Positions 18,101 through 38,580 of a stretch of DNA of 64,000 nucleotides are shown here, piece after piece. The notes under the pieces are model-generated. The model made no database searches. It was not told the DNA's origin and saw nothing but the letters and a program-made list of their open reading frames with translations. Source of the stretch: Streptomyces sp. LX-29 (GTDB lineage: Bacteria > Actinomycetota > Actinomycetes > Streptomycetales > Streptomycetaceae); the NCBI RefSeq assembly GCF_029541745.1, contig NZ_CP089746.1:7015559-7079558 (forward strand), in the 5' to 3' direction. The position numbers and the translations under genes are program-made. Positions within the stretch are counted from its first letter, which is position 1. Each line of letters begins with the position of its first letter.

Positions 18101-18733
18101 TCCGCCGCGCACACCGGCGTCCCCCCGCTGCTCCGCGGACTCGCCGGCGCGCCCGCGCGACGCACCGTGGAGCACTCGGCCGACCCCCGGGGCGCCGAGG
18201 CCCTCGCCCGTCGACTGGCCGCGCTGCCGGCCGTCGAGCGCGGCCGGGCGCTGCTGGACCTCGTCCGGGAGCACACCGCGACGGTGCTGGGGCACGCCTC
18301 CCCGGAGGCGGTCCAGCCGGGCCAGCCGTTCAAGCAGCTCGGCTTCGACTCGCTGACCTCGGTGGAGCTGCGCAACCGGCTGGGCGCCGCCACCGGGCTG
18401 CGCCTCCCGGCCACCCTGGTCTTCGACCATCCCACCCCCGCCGCCCTGGCCGAGGAGCTACGGGCCCAACTGAGCCCCGACACCGGGCAGGAGGCCGCGC
18501 AGGCCGCGCGGGAGGCGTCCGTGGAGGCGGAGATCCGCGCCGCGCTCGCCACCATCCCGCTGTCCCGGCTGCGCGAGGCGGGACTCGCCGACGCGCTGCT
18601 CGAACTCGCCGGGTACGGCGGCGGGACCGGTCCGGCGGACGACGGCGCCACGGCGGCGGACCCGGCGGACTCCATCGACGCCATGGACGCCGACGACCTC
18701 GTCAGCATGGCGCTCGACGGCACAGACCTCTGA
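12125..18733 (+). CDS. pieA4: Piericidin-type PKS module 5, fully reducing (KS-AT-DH-ER-KR-ACP)
   Basis: 2202 residues. Docking helix; KS (34-462, Cys206); AT (561-856, GHSQG, YASH, methylmalonyl-CoA); DH (912-1209, HAVWGxxxxP); ER (about 1432-1749, starting GTLENLAL, with NADPH motif HAATGGVGIAAVQ); KR (1754-1996, catalytic Ser and Tyr intact, LRD in place of LDD, retaining the diagnostic Asp); ACP (2033-2112, GFDSL); C-terminal docking tail. It is the only ER module in the window and matches the one fully saturated position of piericidin (C4'). The ER has Val in GMV where ERs giving 2S-methyls usually have Tyr, so a 2R methyl would be set, although that centre later becomes sp2. The GTG start is supported by AGGAG at 12111-12115, which overlaps the preceding stop codon, with a 9-nt spacer. 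Confidence 0.93.
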   Translation: MANEDRLRDHLRWATAELTEARRRVRELEEAEREPIAIIGMSCRLPGGVDTPEALWRLAIAGEDAIGEPPADRGWRVEDFYDPDATRPGTSYVRTGGFIDGADRFDPALFDISPREALAMDPQQRLLMEAAWEALERAGVAPASVRGAPVGVYAGLMYHEYAARLTEVDEAVAAFLGSGNSGSVASGRIAYTLGLEGPAVTVDTACSSSLVALHLAAQALRRGDCTLALAGGVTVMVTPGSLIEFSRQRGLAPDGRCKSFAAAADGTAWGEGVGMLLLERLSDARRNGHRVLAVIRGSAVNQDGASSALSAPNGPSQQRVIRRALADAGLSADLVDAVEAHGTGTKLGDPIEAQALLATYGRGRPADRPLWLGSLKSNLGHTQAAAGVAGVIKMVLAMRHGVLPRTLHVDEPTPHVDWSVGGVELLTEERVWPETGRPRRSAVSSFGVSGTNAHVVLEEAPEEEVATGSAGVPGVVPWVVSARSAEALRAQAERLREAVFAHPEWQPADVGWSLATGRSPLEHRAVVVGADRETLLRGLESLAGGPGTGGAPGVVTGHAAGRGGAVFVFPGQGSQWAGMAVELLDSSTVFRERITACGEALAPYVDWSLEEVLRGADGAPSYDRVDVVQPALWAVMVSLAELWRAYGVEPAAVIGHSQGEIAAACVAGALSLEDGAKVVALRSKALLALSGAGGMVSVALPSETVRERLARWGDRLSVAAVNGPSATVVSGDPAALDELLAECEERDERARRIPVDYASHSAHVDRLQEVLRADLASIAPRAAGVPFYSTVTGGLLDTVELDAAYWYRNLRHTVRFDTAVRAAVADGLGVFVEASPHPVLTMAIEDAAAVGSLRRDEGGPERFLTSLAEAYALGVPIAWERAFAGARRVELPTYAFQRRRFWLDAPATTGDVGAVGQRATGHPLLGAAVPLASDDGLLLTGRLSVESQPWLADHAVWGTVVVPGAALVELAVRAGDEVGCTVLDELTLQAPLVLPERGGVHLQLAVDAPDEGGRRALSLHSRAADADATPWTCHATGFLTTGDLAAGGELTAWPPPGAEPVPLDGVYERLAADGLGYGPAFQGLRAAWRRGDELFAEVRLAPAQHAAAAEFALHPALLDAALHLAAATRTTGSGPGTAPTPEPSPDATGTVRLPFSWTGVAVHATGATALRVRSTPAGPDGVSLVVADATGAPVATVESLVSRPISAERLRDADGGPRDPLLRVDWTPLPLPATAPAPARWALLGPDRTAAPRTTAGTILDHHADPAALTAALAAGEAAPDAVFVTFDGGPRTPDPRTGEPGIGLPPADPAEAARAVTHRALALLREWLADERLAATRLVVLTRGAVAAAPGESVRDLAHAPVWGLVRSAQTENPGRLVLLDVDGTAPAPEPLSYALASGEPQLALRAGQVLVPRLARADAGHALRPPREPGAWRLDVTAKGTLENLALLPSPEATAPLKPGHVRVAVHAAGMNFRDVLLGLGMVDQDVMGGEAAGVVLETAPDVTDLAPGDRVMGMVPGCFGPVAVVDRRLVARMPEGWTYSEAATVPIAFLTAYYGLVDLADVRPGESVLIHAATGGVGIAAVQLARHLGAEVFTTASPAKWDALRAQGIEDARIASSRSLEFEDAFRAATAGRGLDVVLNSLAHEYVDASLRLLRDGGRFVEMGKTDIRDADAVAAAHPGIGYQWFDLIEAGPERIGEMLAELMALFERGVLRPLPATTWDVRRGLDAFRFMSQARHIGKVVLTMPRALDPEGTVLITGGTGVLGGLVARHLVAEHGVRRLLLLSRQGPAAEGAAELDAELTALGARVTVAACDAADRDALAGVLAAIEPEHPLTGVVHAAGVLRDSVIGSLTAEQVDAVARPKIQAAWNLHELTRDADLAAFVLFSSSAATLGGAGQGNYAAANAFLDALAHARRAAGLPGLSLAWGLWARASGMTGHLDETARDRMRRSGVTPLSDADGLELFGAALRTADQPLLVAMGLDVAALRASAAHTGVPPLLRGLAGAPARRTVEHSADPRGAEALARRLAALPAVERGRALLDLVREHTATVLGHASPEAVQPGQPFKQLGFDSLTSVELRNRLGAATGLRLPATLVFDHPTPAALAEELRAQLSPDTGQEAAQAAREASVEAEIRAALATIPLSRLREAGLADALLELAGYGGGTGPADDGATAADPADSIDAMDADDLVSMALDGTDL

Positions 18734-18758
18734 TCGCGTTCGGAGTGCGGAGACGACG

Positions 18759-24683
<5,925 letters not shown>

Positions 24684-24875
24684 CCGCGAGCGGGACCGGC
24701 AGCGCGTCCGGCACAGCACCCCAGACAGTCAGCCCACCCCAGTCCGGCAGCCCACCCCAGGCACTCAGCGCATCCCAGTCAGGCAGCGCATCCCAGGCAC
24801 TCAGCGCACCCCAGGCACTCAGCGGAATCAGGGCACTCACCGCACGTGCCGCATCCAGCGAGGGACGGCGTCAGC
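24684..24875. repeat. PKS intergenic spacer with seven 18-bp imperfect tandem repeats
   Basis: Between pieA5 and pieA6, 24717-24842 is seven consecutive 18-bp units; the clearest is CACCCCAGGCACTCAGCG (24753-24770 and 24807-24824). The core CCAGGCACTCAG resembles the 15-bp unit CCAGGACAGTCAGGC inside the module 4 AT. The repeats can be read in frame in two directions but no credible protein results. The pieA6 ribosome binding site lies just after the array. Confidence 0.9.
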
Positions 24876-32444
<7,569 letters not shown>

Positions 32445-32565
32445 CGGTCCGCACCCCGAACCCCCGAACCCCCGGCCCCCCGCCCGCACCTTGAACCCCC
32501 GAAGCCCCGCCCGCCCCCGAATCCCCGCATCCGCACGCCCCCGCCCCGACGCAGAAAGGCGACAC

Positions 32566-33255
32566 ATGAGCATCGACCACGGCCACCCCCTGGGAACGGT
32601 CGACCAGGACGTCCTCGACGGCCAGTCCGCCTACGACAAGCGCGCGCTGACCTTCTACGACCTGCTGGTCTACCGCGGCAGCTCACCCCTGTTCTGGCGC
32701 TGCTCGCCGCGGAACTTCCTGCGGATGTACGACACCTGCGTCGGCGCCGAGCACGTGGAGATAGGCGTCGGGACCGGCTATCTGCTCGACCACTGCCGGT
32801 TCCCGGTCTCCGACCCGCGCATCACCCTGGTCGACCTCAACCCCGCCACCCTGGACTTCACCGCCAAGCGGCTGGCGAAGTTCCGCACCACCCAGGTCAG
32901 GGCCAACGCGCTGGAGCCGCTGCCGCTGCCCAAGGCGTCCCACGACTCGGTCGCCCTGAGCTTCCTGCTGCACTGCATACCCGGCAGCATCAGGGAGAAG
33001 GGCGTCGCGCTCGCCCACGCCGCCGAGGTGGTGCGCCCGGGCGGGGTGGTCTTCGGCAGCACCATCCTGTCCTCCGGCGTACCGGTGACCCGCGCCGGCC
33101 GGTCCCTGATGGCCAAGCTCAACGCCAAGGGCGTCTTCCACAACCAGCAGGACAGCCTCGACGACCTGCGTGACCAGCTCACCAAGCACTTCGTCAGCCA
33201 CGACCTGGTGGTCCGCGGCTGCGTCGGTCTGTTCCGGGCCCGCACCGCCCGCTGA
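32566..33255 (+). CDS. pieB1: SAM-dependent O-methyltransferase, piericidin tailoring
   Basis: Class I methyltransferase of 229 residues. SAM motif I is VEIGVGTGYLL, followed by an acidic residue in VDLNP at the end of beta 2 and a post-motif LPLPKASHDSVAL segment. It probably methylates one of the two ring oxygens of the pyridinol nucleus; which one cannot be read from sequence. ATG 32566 is chosen because AAAGG lies 6 nt upstream and the protein then begins at the conserved part; an in-frame upstream start at 32491 would add a Pro/Arg-rich stretch with no RBS. It lies 121 bp after pieA6 on the same strand and starts the tailoring block B1-C-D-B2-E known from piericidin clusters. Confidence 0.88.
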   Translation: MSIDHGHPLGTVDQDVLDGQSAYDKRALTFYDLLVYRGSSPLFWRCSPRNFLRMYDTCVGAEHVEIGVGTGYLLDHCRFPVSDPRITLVDLNPATLDFTAKRLAKFRTTQVRANALEPLPLPKASHDSVALSFLLHCIPGSIREKGVALAHAAEVVRPGGVVFGSTILSSGVPVTRAGRSLMAKLNAKGVFHNQQDSLDDLRDQLTKHFVSHDLVVRGCVGLFRARTAR

Positions 33256-33362
33256 GCGCCACCGCCGAGCACCGGTGCCCGGCGCCGTGACCGCGCCGCC
33301 GAGCACCGCCGGTGAGAGCCCGGCACCACCGCATGACCGCCCCGCAAGAGAGGACTTCGCCC

Positions 33363-33896
33363 GTGGGCACACGCTGGTACGCGATCGACGAGGTCGACGA
33401 CGCGTTCTTCGACACGGCGCCGCTGCGCCACGCCCGATCCGTGGACATCCCCTTCCCGGCCGAGCAGACCTGGGCCGCGCTCACCGGGGACGAGGTGTCG
33501 AGCTGGACGAAGGGCATGAACGAACTCCGCTGGACCTCCCCGCGGCCGTTCGGGGTCGGCACCACCAGGGAGATCGACATGAGCGGGAACTTCGTGCTGC
33601 GGGAGCGCTTCTACCGCTGGGAGGAGGGGCGGCGGAAGACCTTCACCGGCGTGGAGGCGACCCGCTCGATCTTCCGGCATCTGATCGAGGACTACGTCGT
33701 CGAGCCCACACCCGAAGGGTCGCGCTTCAGCTGGCGCTTCGCGGCCGAGCTGCGCCGCCCGTGGAGCTTCTTCCAGGGACCGCTGGACCGGTTCTCCATC
33801 GCGCCCACGGGACGGTCGCACATCGACGGGCTGCGCGACCACATGCTCAGCCGGGCCGCCGGGAGCGGCGTCGCATACACGGTGAAGGGGCACTGA
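33363..33896 (+). CDS. pieC: SRPBCC (START/Bet v1-fold) polyketide-associated protein
   Basis: 177 residues with the SRPBCC pattern of a helix-grip cavity protein: an N-terminal strand (RHARSVDIPFPAEQTWAAL), a central sheet (FGVGTTREIDMSGNF) and a long C-terminal helix (GRSHIDGLRDHML). The fold binds hydrophobic or polyketide ligands and occurs in aromatase/cyclases, so help with ring closure of the amidated diketide is a reasonable but unproven role. GTG 33363 is preferred (GAGAGG 9 nt upstream); ATG 33333 and GTG 33312 are longer alternatives without a good RBS. It sits between the first methyltransferase and the amidotransferase, and pieD begins one base after its stop. Confidence 0.8.
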   Translation: MGTRWYAIDEVDDAFFDTAPLRHARSVDIPFPAEQTWAALTGDEVSSWTKGMNELRWTSPRPFGVGTTREIDMSGNFVLRERFYRWEEGRRKTFTGVEATRSIFRHLIEDYVVEPTPEGSRFSWRFAAELRRPWSFFQGPLDRFSIAPTGRSHIDGLRDHMLSRAAGSGVAYTVKGH

Positions 33897-33897
33897 C

Positions 33898-35742
33898 ATG
33901 TGTGGCATCTCCGGATGGATCTCCTTCCAGCGGGACCTGGAGCGCGAACGGCCCTCGCTCCAGGCGATGAACGAGACCATGGTCTGCCGCGGCCCGGACG
34001 CCGAGGGCAGCTGGGTGTCCCGGCACGCCGCACTCGGCCACCGCCGGCTGGCCGTCATCGACATCGAGGGCGGCGTCCAGCCCATGGTGGCGGAGACCCC
34101 CGACGGTCCGGTCGCCCTGACCTACAGCGGCGAGGCGTACAACTTCACCGAGCTGCGCGACGAACTCCGCCGCCGCGGCCACGCCTTCCGCACCGCCAGC
34201 GACACCGAGGTGGTGCTGCGCGGCTATCTGGAGTGGGGCGAGGCGGTCGCCGACCGGCTCAACGGCATGTACGCGCTGGGCATCTGGGACGGCCGCACCG
34301 AGCGGCTGGTGCTGCTGCGGGACCGGCTCGGCATCAAGCCGCTCTACTACTACCCGACCAAGGACGGCGTGCTGTTCGGCTCGGAGGCCAAGGCCATCCT
34401 GGCCCACCCGCTGGCCGAGTCGGTGGTCGACACCGACGGCCTCCGCGAGCTCTTCGGCTTCGTCAAGGCGCCCGGCCGGGCCGTCTGGGCGGGCATGCGC
34501 GAGGTCAAGCCGGGCGCGCTGGTCACCGTCGACCGCTCCGGGCTGCGCGAGCGGGTCTACTGGAAGCTGGAGGTGGCCGAACACCGCGACGACACCGAGA
34601 CCACCGTCCGGCGCGTCGGCGAGCTGCTCGACGACATCGTCGCCCGGCAGCTGGTGGCCGACGTGCCGCTGTGCGTGCTGCTCTCCGGCGGCCTGGACTC
34701 CAGCGCGCTGACCGCGCTGTCCGCCCGGAAGCTGCGCGAACAGGGCCGCCAGGTGCGCTCCTTCACCGTCGACTTCGTCCAGAGCGGCGCCTTCCGCACC
34801 GACGACGAACTGCGGGCCACCCAGGACGCCCCCTTCGCACGCCAGGTCGTGGACCACGTCGGCGCGCTCCACCAGGACATCCGCATCGACCACCAGGAGC
34901 TGGCCAACCCCGAGGTGCGGCAGGCCACCGTCGCCGCCCGCGACCTGCCCTTCGGCTTCGGCGAGGCCGACAACTCGCTGTACCTGCTGTTCAAGGCGAT
35001 CCGCGAGCACTCCACCGTGGCGCTCTCCGGCGAGTCGGCCGACGAGATCTTCGGCGGCTATCCCTGGTTCCACATCCCGGCGGTGCAGCAGGTCGACATG
35101 TTCCCCTGGGTCACCGCGTCCGGGCTCGACCCGTCCGGCCACCCGACCAAGCTCATCGACTCGGAGCTGCTGCTGAAGACCCTCGACGTGCCCGGCTACT
35201 GGGCGCAGCGGTACGCCGAGACCGTGGCCGAGGTGCCGGGGCCCGAGGGCGAGGACCCGCACGAGCGCCGCATGCGGCACCACTGCTACGTCCACCTGAC
35301 GAGCCTGCTGGGCATGCTGCTGGACCGCAAGGACCGGATGAGCATGGCCGTCGGCCTGGAGGTCCGGGTCCCGTTCTGCGACCACCGGCTGGTCAGTTAC
35401 GTCTTCAACACCCCCTGGGCGATGAAGACCTTCGACGGCAGGGAGAAGAGCCTGCTGCGCGCGGCCGTACGCGACCTCCTGCCGGCCTCGGTGGCCGACC
35501 GCACCAAGGCGCTCTACCCGCACACCCAGGAGTTGGCCTACGTCGGCGCGCTGCAGCGCCAGGTGTCCGAGCGGCTGTCCGCCGGCCACCAGGCGGTGGA
35601 CTTCTTCGACGGGAACGCGCTCCGCAAGGCCGCCGCCGCCCCGCCGGAGGCCGTACGGCGCGACGAGCGCGAGGCGTTCGAGCGGGTGCTGGACCTGGCC
35701 ACCTGGCTGGACCTCCGACGACCGGCCCTCAAGATCTCCTGA
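33898..35742 (+). CDS. pieD: Asparagine-synthetase-like amidotransferase for alpha-pyridone formation
   Basis: 614 residues, the full length of AsnB-type enzymes. Cys2 (MCGISG) is the class II glutaminase nucleophile; GEAYN corresponds to the family GEIYN motif. The C-terminal synthetase domain has the PP-loop LSGGLDSSAL near residue 262. In the piericidin pathway the homologue is held to activate the TE-released beta,delta-diketo acid and transfer ammonia from glutamine, after which the amide nitrogen closes onto the delta-ketone. This explains the ring nitrogen, since no NRPS module is present. It is coupled to the preceding gene (stop TGA 33894-33896, ATG 33898). A housekeeping asparagine synthetase is unlikely in this context. 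Confidence 0.92.
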   Translation: MCGISGWISFQRDLERERPSLQAMNETMVCRGPDAEGSWVSRHAALGHRRLAVIDIEGGVQPMVAETPDGPVALTYSGEAYNFTELRDELRRRGHAFRTASDTEVVLRGYLEWGEAVADRLNGMYALGIWDGRTERLVLLRDRLGIKPLYYYPTKDGVLFGSEAKAILAHPLAESVVDTDGLRELFGFVKAPGRAVWAGMREVKPGALVTVDRSGLRERVYWKLEVAEHRDDTETTVRRVGELLDDIVARQLVADVPLCVLLSGGLDSSALTALSARKLREQGRQVRSFTVDFVQSGAFRTDDELRATQDAPFARQVVDHVGALHQDIRIDHQELANPEVRQATVAARDLPFGFGEADNSLYLLFKAIREHSTVALSGESADEIFGGYPWFHIPAVQQVDMFPWVTASGLDPSGHPTKLIDSELLLKTLDVPGYWAQRYAETVAEVPGPEGEDPHERRMRHHCYVHLTSLLGMLLDRKDRMSMAVGLEVRVPFCDHRLVSYVFNTPWAMKTFDGREKSLLRAAVRDLLPASVADRTKALYPHTQELAYVGALQRQVSERLSAGHQAVDFFDGNALRKAAAAPPEAVRRDEREAFERVLDLATWLDLRRPALKIS

Positions 35743-35786
35743 CGACCGTCCGTCGACATCTCCGACTCCCCTAAGGAGCACCGCTC

Positions 35787-36581
35787 ATGGCGGTCGACAA
35801 CGACCTGTACAACGCCCCGGACGCCTGGTGGCGCGACGACCAGCCGTTCGCCACCCTCAAGGAGTTCACCCCGGCCCGGTTCGACTACTTCCACACCGTC
35901 CTCACCCGGCGCCTGCACCTGGACCTCGACGGTCTCCGGGTCCTCGACGTGGGCTGCGGCGGCGGCCTCCTCGCCGAGCGGTTCGCCGCCGCGGGCTGCC
36001 GGGTCACCGGCCTCGACCCCTCCAAGGAGTCGCTGGCCGCCGCCACCGCGCACGCCGCCGAGTCGGGGCTGGAGATCGAGTACCGGCACGGAGTCGCCGA
36101 ACGGCTGCCCTTCCCCGACGGGTCGTTCGACCTCGTCTACTGCTGCGACACCCTGGAGCACGTCACCGACCCGGACCAGGCGGTGGGCGAGGCGGTCCGG
36201 GTGCTCCGGCCGGGTGGCTACTACCTCTACGACACCATCAACCGGACCTTCCGCTCCTGGCTGGTGATGATCAAGATGGCCCAGGACTGGCGGTCCGTCA
36301 GCTTCGCGCCGCGCAACCTGCACGACTGGAAGCAGTTCATCAAACCCACCGAACTGCACGCCCTGTTCGCCAAGCACGGCCTCGGCAACCAGGACCTGGT
36401 CGGCTTCGGCTCCAGCCGCAGCCAGCGCGAGGTGCTGCGGCTGCTGCGCCGCCGGGCCCGCGGCGAGATCAGCTACGGCGAGCTGGGCCGCCAGTTCGCG
36501 CTCGCCCACAACACCGACACCTCCATCATCTACGCCGGGTACGCCCGCAAGGCCGAGGGGAACACGCATGCCGGACACTGA
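35787..36581 (+). CDS. pieB2: UbiG-like SAM-dependent O-methyltransferase, piericidin tailoring
   Basis: 264 residues. Motif I LDVGCGGGLLAE, acidic end of beta 2 in GLDPSKES, motif II region FDLVYCCDTLEHV and post-motif VLRPGGYYLYDT are typical of UbiG/Coq3-like O-methyltransferases. That family acts on hydroxyls next to quinone-type rings, which fits methylation of the hydroxyl introduced by the adjacent flavin hydroxylase. AAGGAG at 35773-35778 sets the ATG. Its last 14 bases overlap the hydroxylase gene, so the two are probably translationally coupled. The division of work between the two methyltransferases of the cluster cannot be decided here. Confidence 0.87.
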   Translation: MAVDNDLYNAPDAWWRDDQPFATLKEFTPARFDYFHTVLTRRLHLDLDGLRVLDVGCGGGLLAERFAAAGCRVTGLDPSKESLAAATAHAAESGLEIEYRHGVAERLPFPDGSFDLVYCCDTLEHVTDPDQAVGEAVRVLRPGGYYLYDTINRTFRSWLVMIKMAQDWRSVSFAPRNLHDWKQFIKPTELHALFAKHGLGNQDLVGFGSSRSQREVLRLLRRRARGEISYGELGRQFALAHNTDTSIIYAGYARKAEGNTHAGH

Positions 36582-38391
36582 CCGCACCGCCGAGGTGGCA
36601 CCGGAGATCCGGGTGCCGGTGCTGATCGTGGGCGCCGGGCCGGCCGGCCTGACCGCCTCCCTCGCCCTCTCCCGCTACGGCGTCCGCCACCTCCTGGTGC
36701 ACAAGTACCCGGGGACCGCGCACACCCCGCGCGCCCATCTCATCAACCAGCGCACCGGGGAGATCCTCCGCGACCTGGGGGTGGGGGACCAGCTGCGGGA
36801 GCACGCCGCCCCCACCGAGTTCCTGGCCAACCACGTCTTCATGACCACCTTCGCCGGCTTCGAGATCGCCAGACTCGACGCCTACGGCAACGGCCCGGCC
36901 CGCGTCGGCGACTACCGCGCGGCCAGCCCCGAGCCCATGTGCAACCTCCCGCAGCACCTGCTGGAGCCGCTGCTCGCCCGGGAGGTCGAGGAGGCCGGCG
37001 TGGGTGAGCTGCGGTTCGGCCAGGAATTCCGCTCCCTGGAGCAGGACGAGCACGGCGTCACCTCGGTGATCGTGGACCGGGCGTCGGGCCGCGAGTACAC
37101 CGTGCGCAGCGACTACGTCATCGGCGCCGACGGGGCGCGCAGCCGGGTGCTGCGCCAGCTGGGGATCGACGTCGAGGGCCCCACCGGGTTCGCCAAGGCC
37201 GTCTCCACCTGGTTCGAGGCCGACCTCTCCCGCTACGCCGCGCACCGCCCCGGCATCCTCTACATGGGCACCCTGCCCGGGGACCGCGTCGGGGACCTCC
37301 GGGTCTTCATCTCCATCCGGCCCTGGAACGAGTGGGTCTTCCTCTCCACCGACGACCCGGCGGCCGGCTTCGACCCGAACGACCCCGAGGCGATGCGGGA
37401 CCGCATCCACGAGAGCCTCGGCGACTCCAGCGTGCCGATCACCATCAAGAACATCTCGCCCTGGGAGCTCAGCAGCGCCGTCGCCCCGCGCTACTCCAGC
37501 GGCCGGGTCTTCTGCGTGGGCGACGCCGTGCACCAGAACCCGCCGACCAACGGCCTGGGGCTGAACACCGCGGTCGCCGACTCCTTCAACCTCTGCTGGA
37601 AGCTCCGCCTGGTCCTGGCCGGCCAGGCCGGTCCCGAACTGCTGGAGACCTACCACGGCGAGCGTCAGCCGATCGGCCGACAGGCCGTCGACCGGGCCTT
37701 CCGGTCCATGCTGGACCTGCACGGCATCCCGGAGGCGCTGGGCTTCGCCGAGGGGCAGAGCGCGGCCGAACAGTGGCGGCTGCTCGGGGAGTTGACGGAG
37801 GAGTCGAAGGAGGGCGAGGCCCGGCGCGCCGCCCTCGCCGCCGCCACCGAGCGGATCGAATACCAGGTCAACGCCCATGGCGTGGAGCTCGGTTACCGCT
37901 ACGGCAGCGGCGCGATGGTGCCCGACGAGACCCCCGAACCGGACCGGGACACCGACCCCGAGCTCTTCTACCACCCCACCACCCGGCCGGGGGCCCGACT
38001 CCCGCACGCCTGGCTGGAGAACGGCCGCCGCCGCTGCTCCACCCTGGACGTCACCGGCCGCGGCCGGTTCGTGCTGCTGACCGGCACCGAGGACGGGCCC
38101 TGGCACGAGGCGGCCCGGGAGGCCGCCCGGCGCACCGGGGTGGAGATCACGGTGACCCGCGTCGGCCCCGGCCCGGGGCTCCGCGACCCGTACGGCACCT
38201 GGGAGCGGGTCCGGGAGGTGGCCGCCGACGGCGCGGTGCTGGTCCGCCCCGACGGCCACGTCGCCTGGCGCGCCGCGACCGGCGAGAGCGCCGCCGCGCT
38301 GCCCGCCGTCATGGCCCGCGTCCTGTGTCACCCCGAGGCGTCCGTGCCGCCCGGCGACACGGCACCCGCTACGGCGGCACACCCCCGCTAG
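36568..38391 (+). CDS. pieE: FAD-dependent aromatic hydroxylase (PHBH/UbiH type), piericidin tailoring
   Basis: 607 residues with the three family signatures: dinucleotide-binding GAGPAGL (22-28), the DG motif GADGARSR near 182, and GD in CVGDAVHQNPPTNGLG near 316. A C-terminal thioredoxin-like extension (about 420-600), as in phenol 2-monooxygenase and Rdc/Pga-type hydroxylases, is present. It is expected to use NAD(P)H and oxygen to hydroxylate the alpha-pyridone carbon derived from the malonyl alpha-carbon of module 8, giving the oxygen that is then methylated. ATG 36568 has GAGGGG upstream and overlaps pieB2 by 14 bp. It is the last gene before a strong terminator. Confidence 0.9.
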   Translation: MPDTDRTAEVAPEIRVPVLIVGAGPAGLTASLALSRYGVRHLLVHKYPGTAHTPRAHLINQRTGEILRDLGVGDQLREHAAPTEFLANHVFMTTFAGFEIARLDAYGNGPARVGDYRAASPEPMCNLPQHLLEPLLAREVEEAGVGELRFGQEFRSLEQDEHGVTSVIVDRASGREYTVRSDYVIGADGARSRVLRQLGIDVEGPTGFAKAVSTWFEADLSRYAAHRPGILYMGTLPGDRVGDLRVFISIRPWNEWVFLSTDDPAAGFDPNDPEAMRDRIHESLGDSSVPITIKNISPWELSSAVAPRYSSGRVFCVGDAVHQNPPTNGLGLNTAVADSFNLCWKLRLVLAGQAGPELLETYHGERQPIGRQAVDRAFRSMLDLHGIPEALGFAEGQSAAEQWRLLGELTEESKEGEARRAALAAATERIEYQVNAHGVELGYRYGSGAMVPDETPEPDRDTDPELFYHPTTRPGARLPHAWLENGRRRCSTLDVTGRGRFVLLTGTEDGPWHEAAREAARRTGVEITVTRVGPGPGLRDPYGTWERVREVAADGAVLVRPDGHVAWRAATGESAAALPAVMARVLCHPEASVPPGDTAPATAAHPR

Positions 38392-38430
38392 CGGCCCGGT
38401 ACACCGCCGTACGGCGTCCCCGCGCCCCAC

Positions 38431-38462
38431 CCGCGGGTGGCCCTGCCCCGGGCCACCCGCGG
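38431..38462 (+). terminator. Strong hairpin closing the piericidin tailoring operon
   Basis: Perfect 13-bp inverted repeat CCGCGGGTGGCCC / GGGCCACCCGCGG with a 6-nt loop, 40 bp after the pieE stop. There is no T-tract, as is usual in streptomycetes. It marks the likely right edge of the cluster transcript. Confidence 0.8.
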
Positions 38463-38580
38463 CCGCCCCCGGCGCCCGGCAGACCGGGCCCCGGCTCGCT
38501 CCGGTGGGGGAAGCGAGCCGGCCGCGCTACGCTGAAACCGTCCCGCGCTCCGACGCTGCCACCACGGCGAGGAGGACCTC

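Noticed and set aside
17379..18110. Module 5 KR as inactive or A-type because its motif is LRD rather than LDD
   Set aside because: The last Asp, which is the diagnostic residue, and the Ser/Tyr pair are intact, and full reduction needs an active KR.
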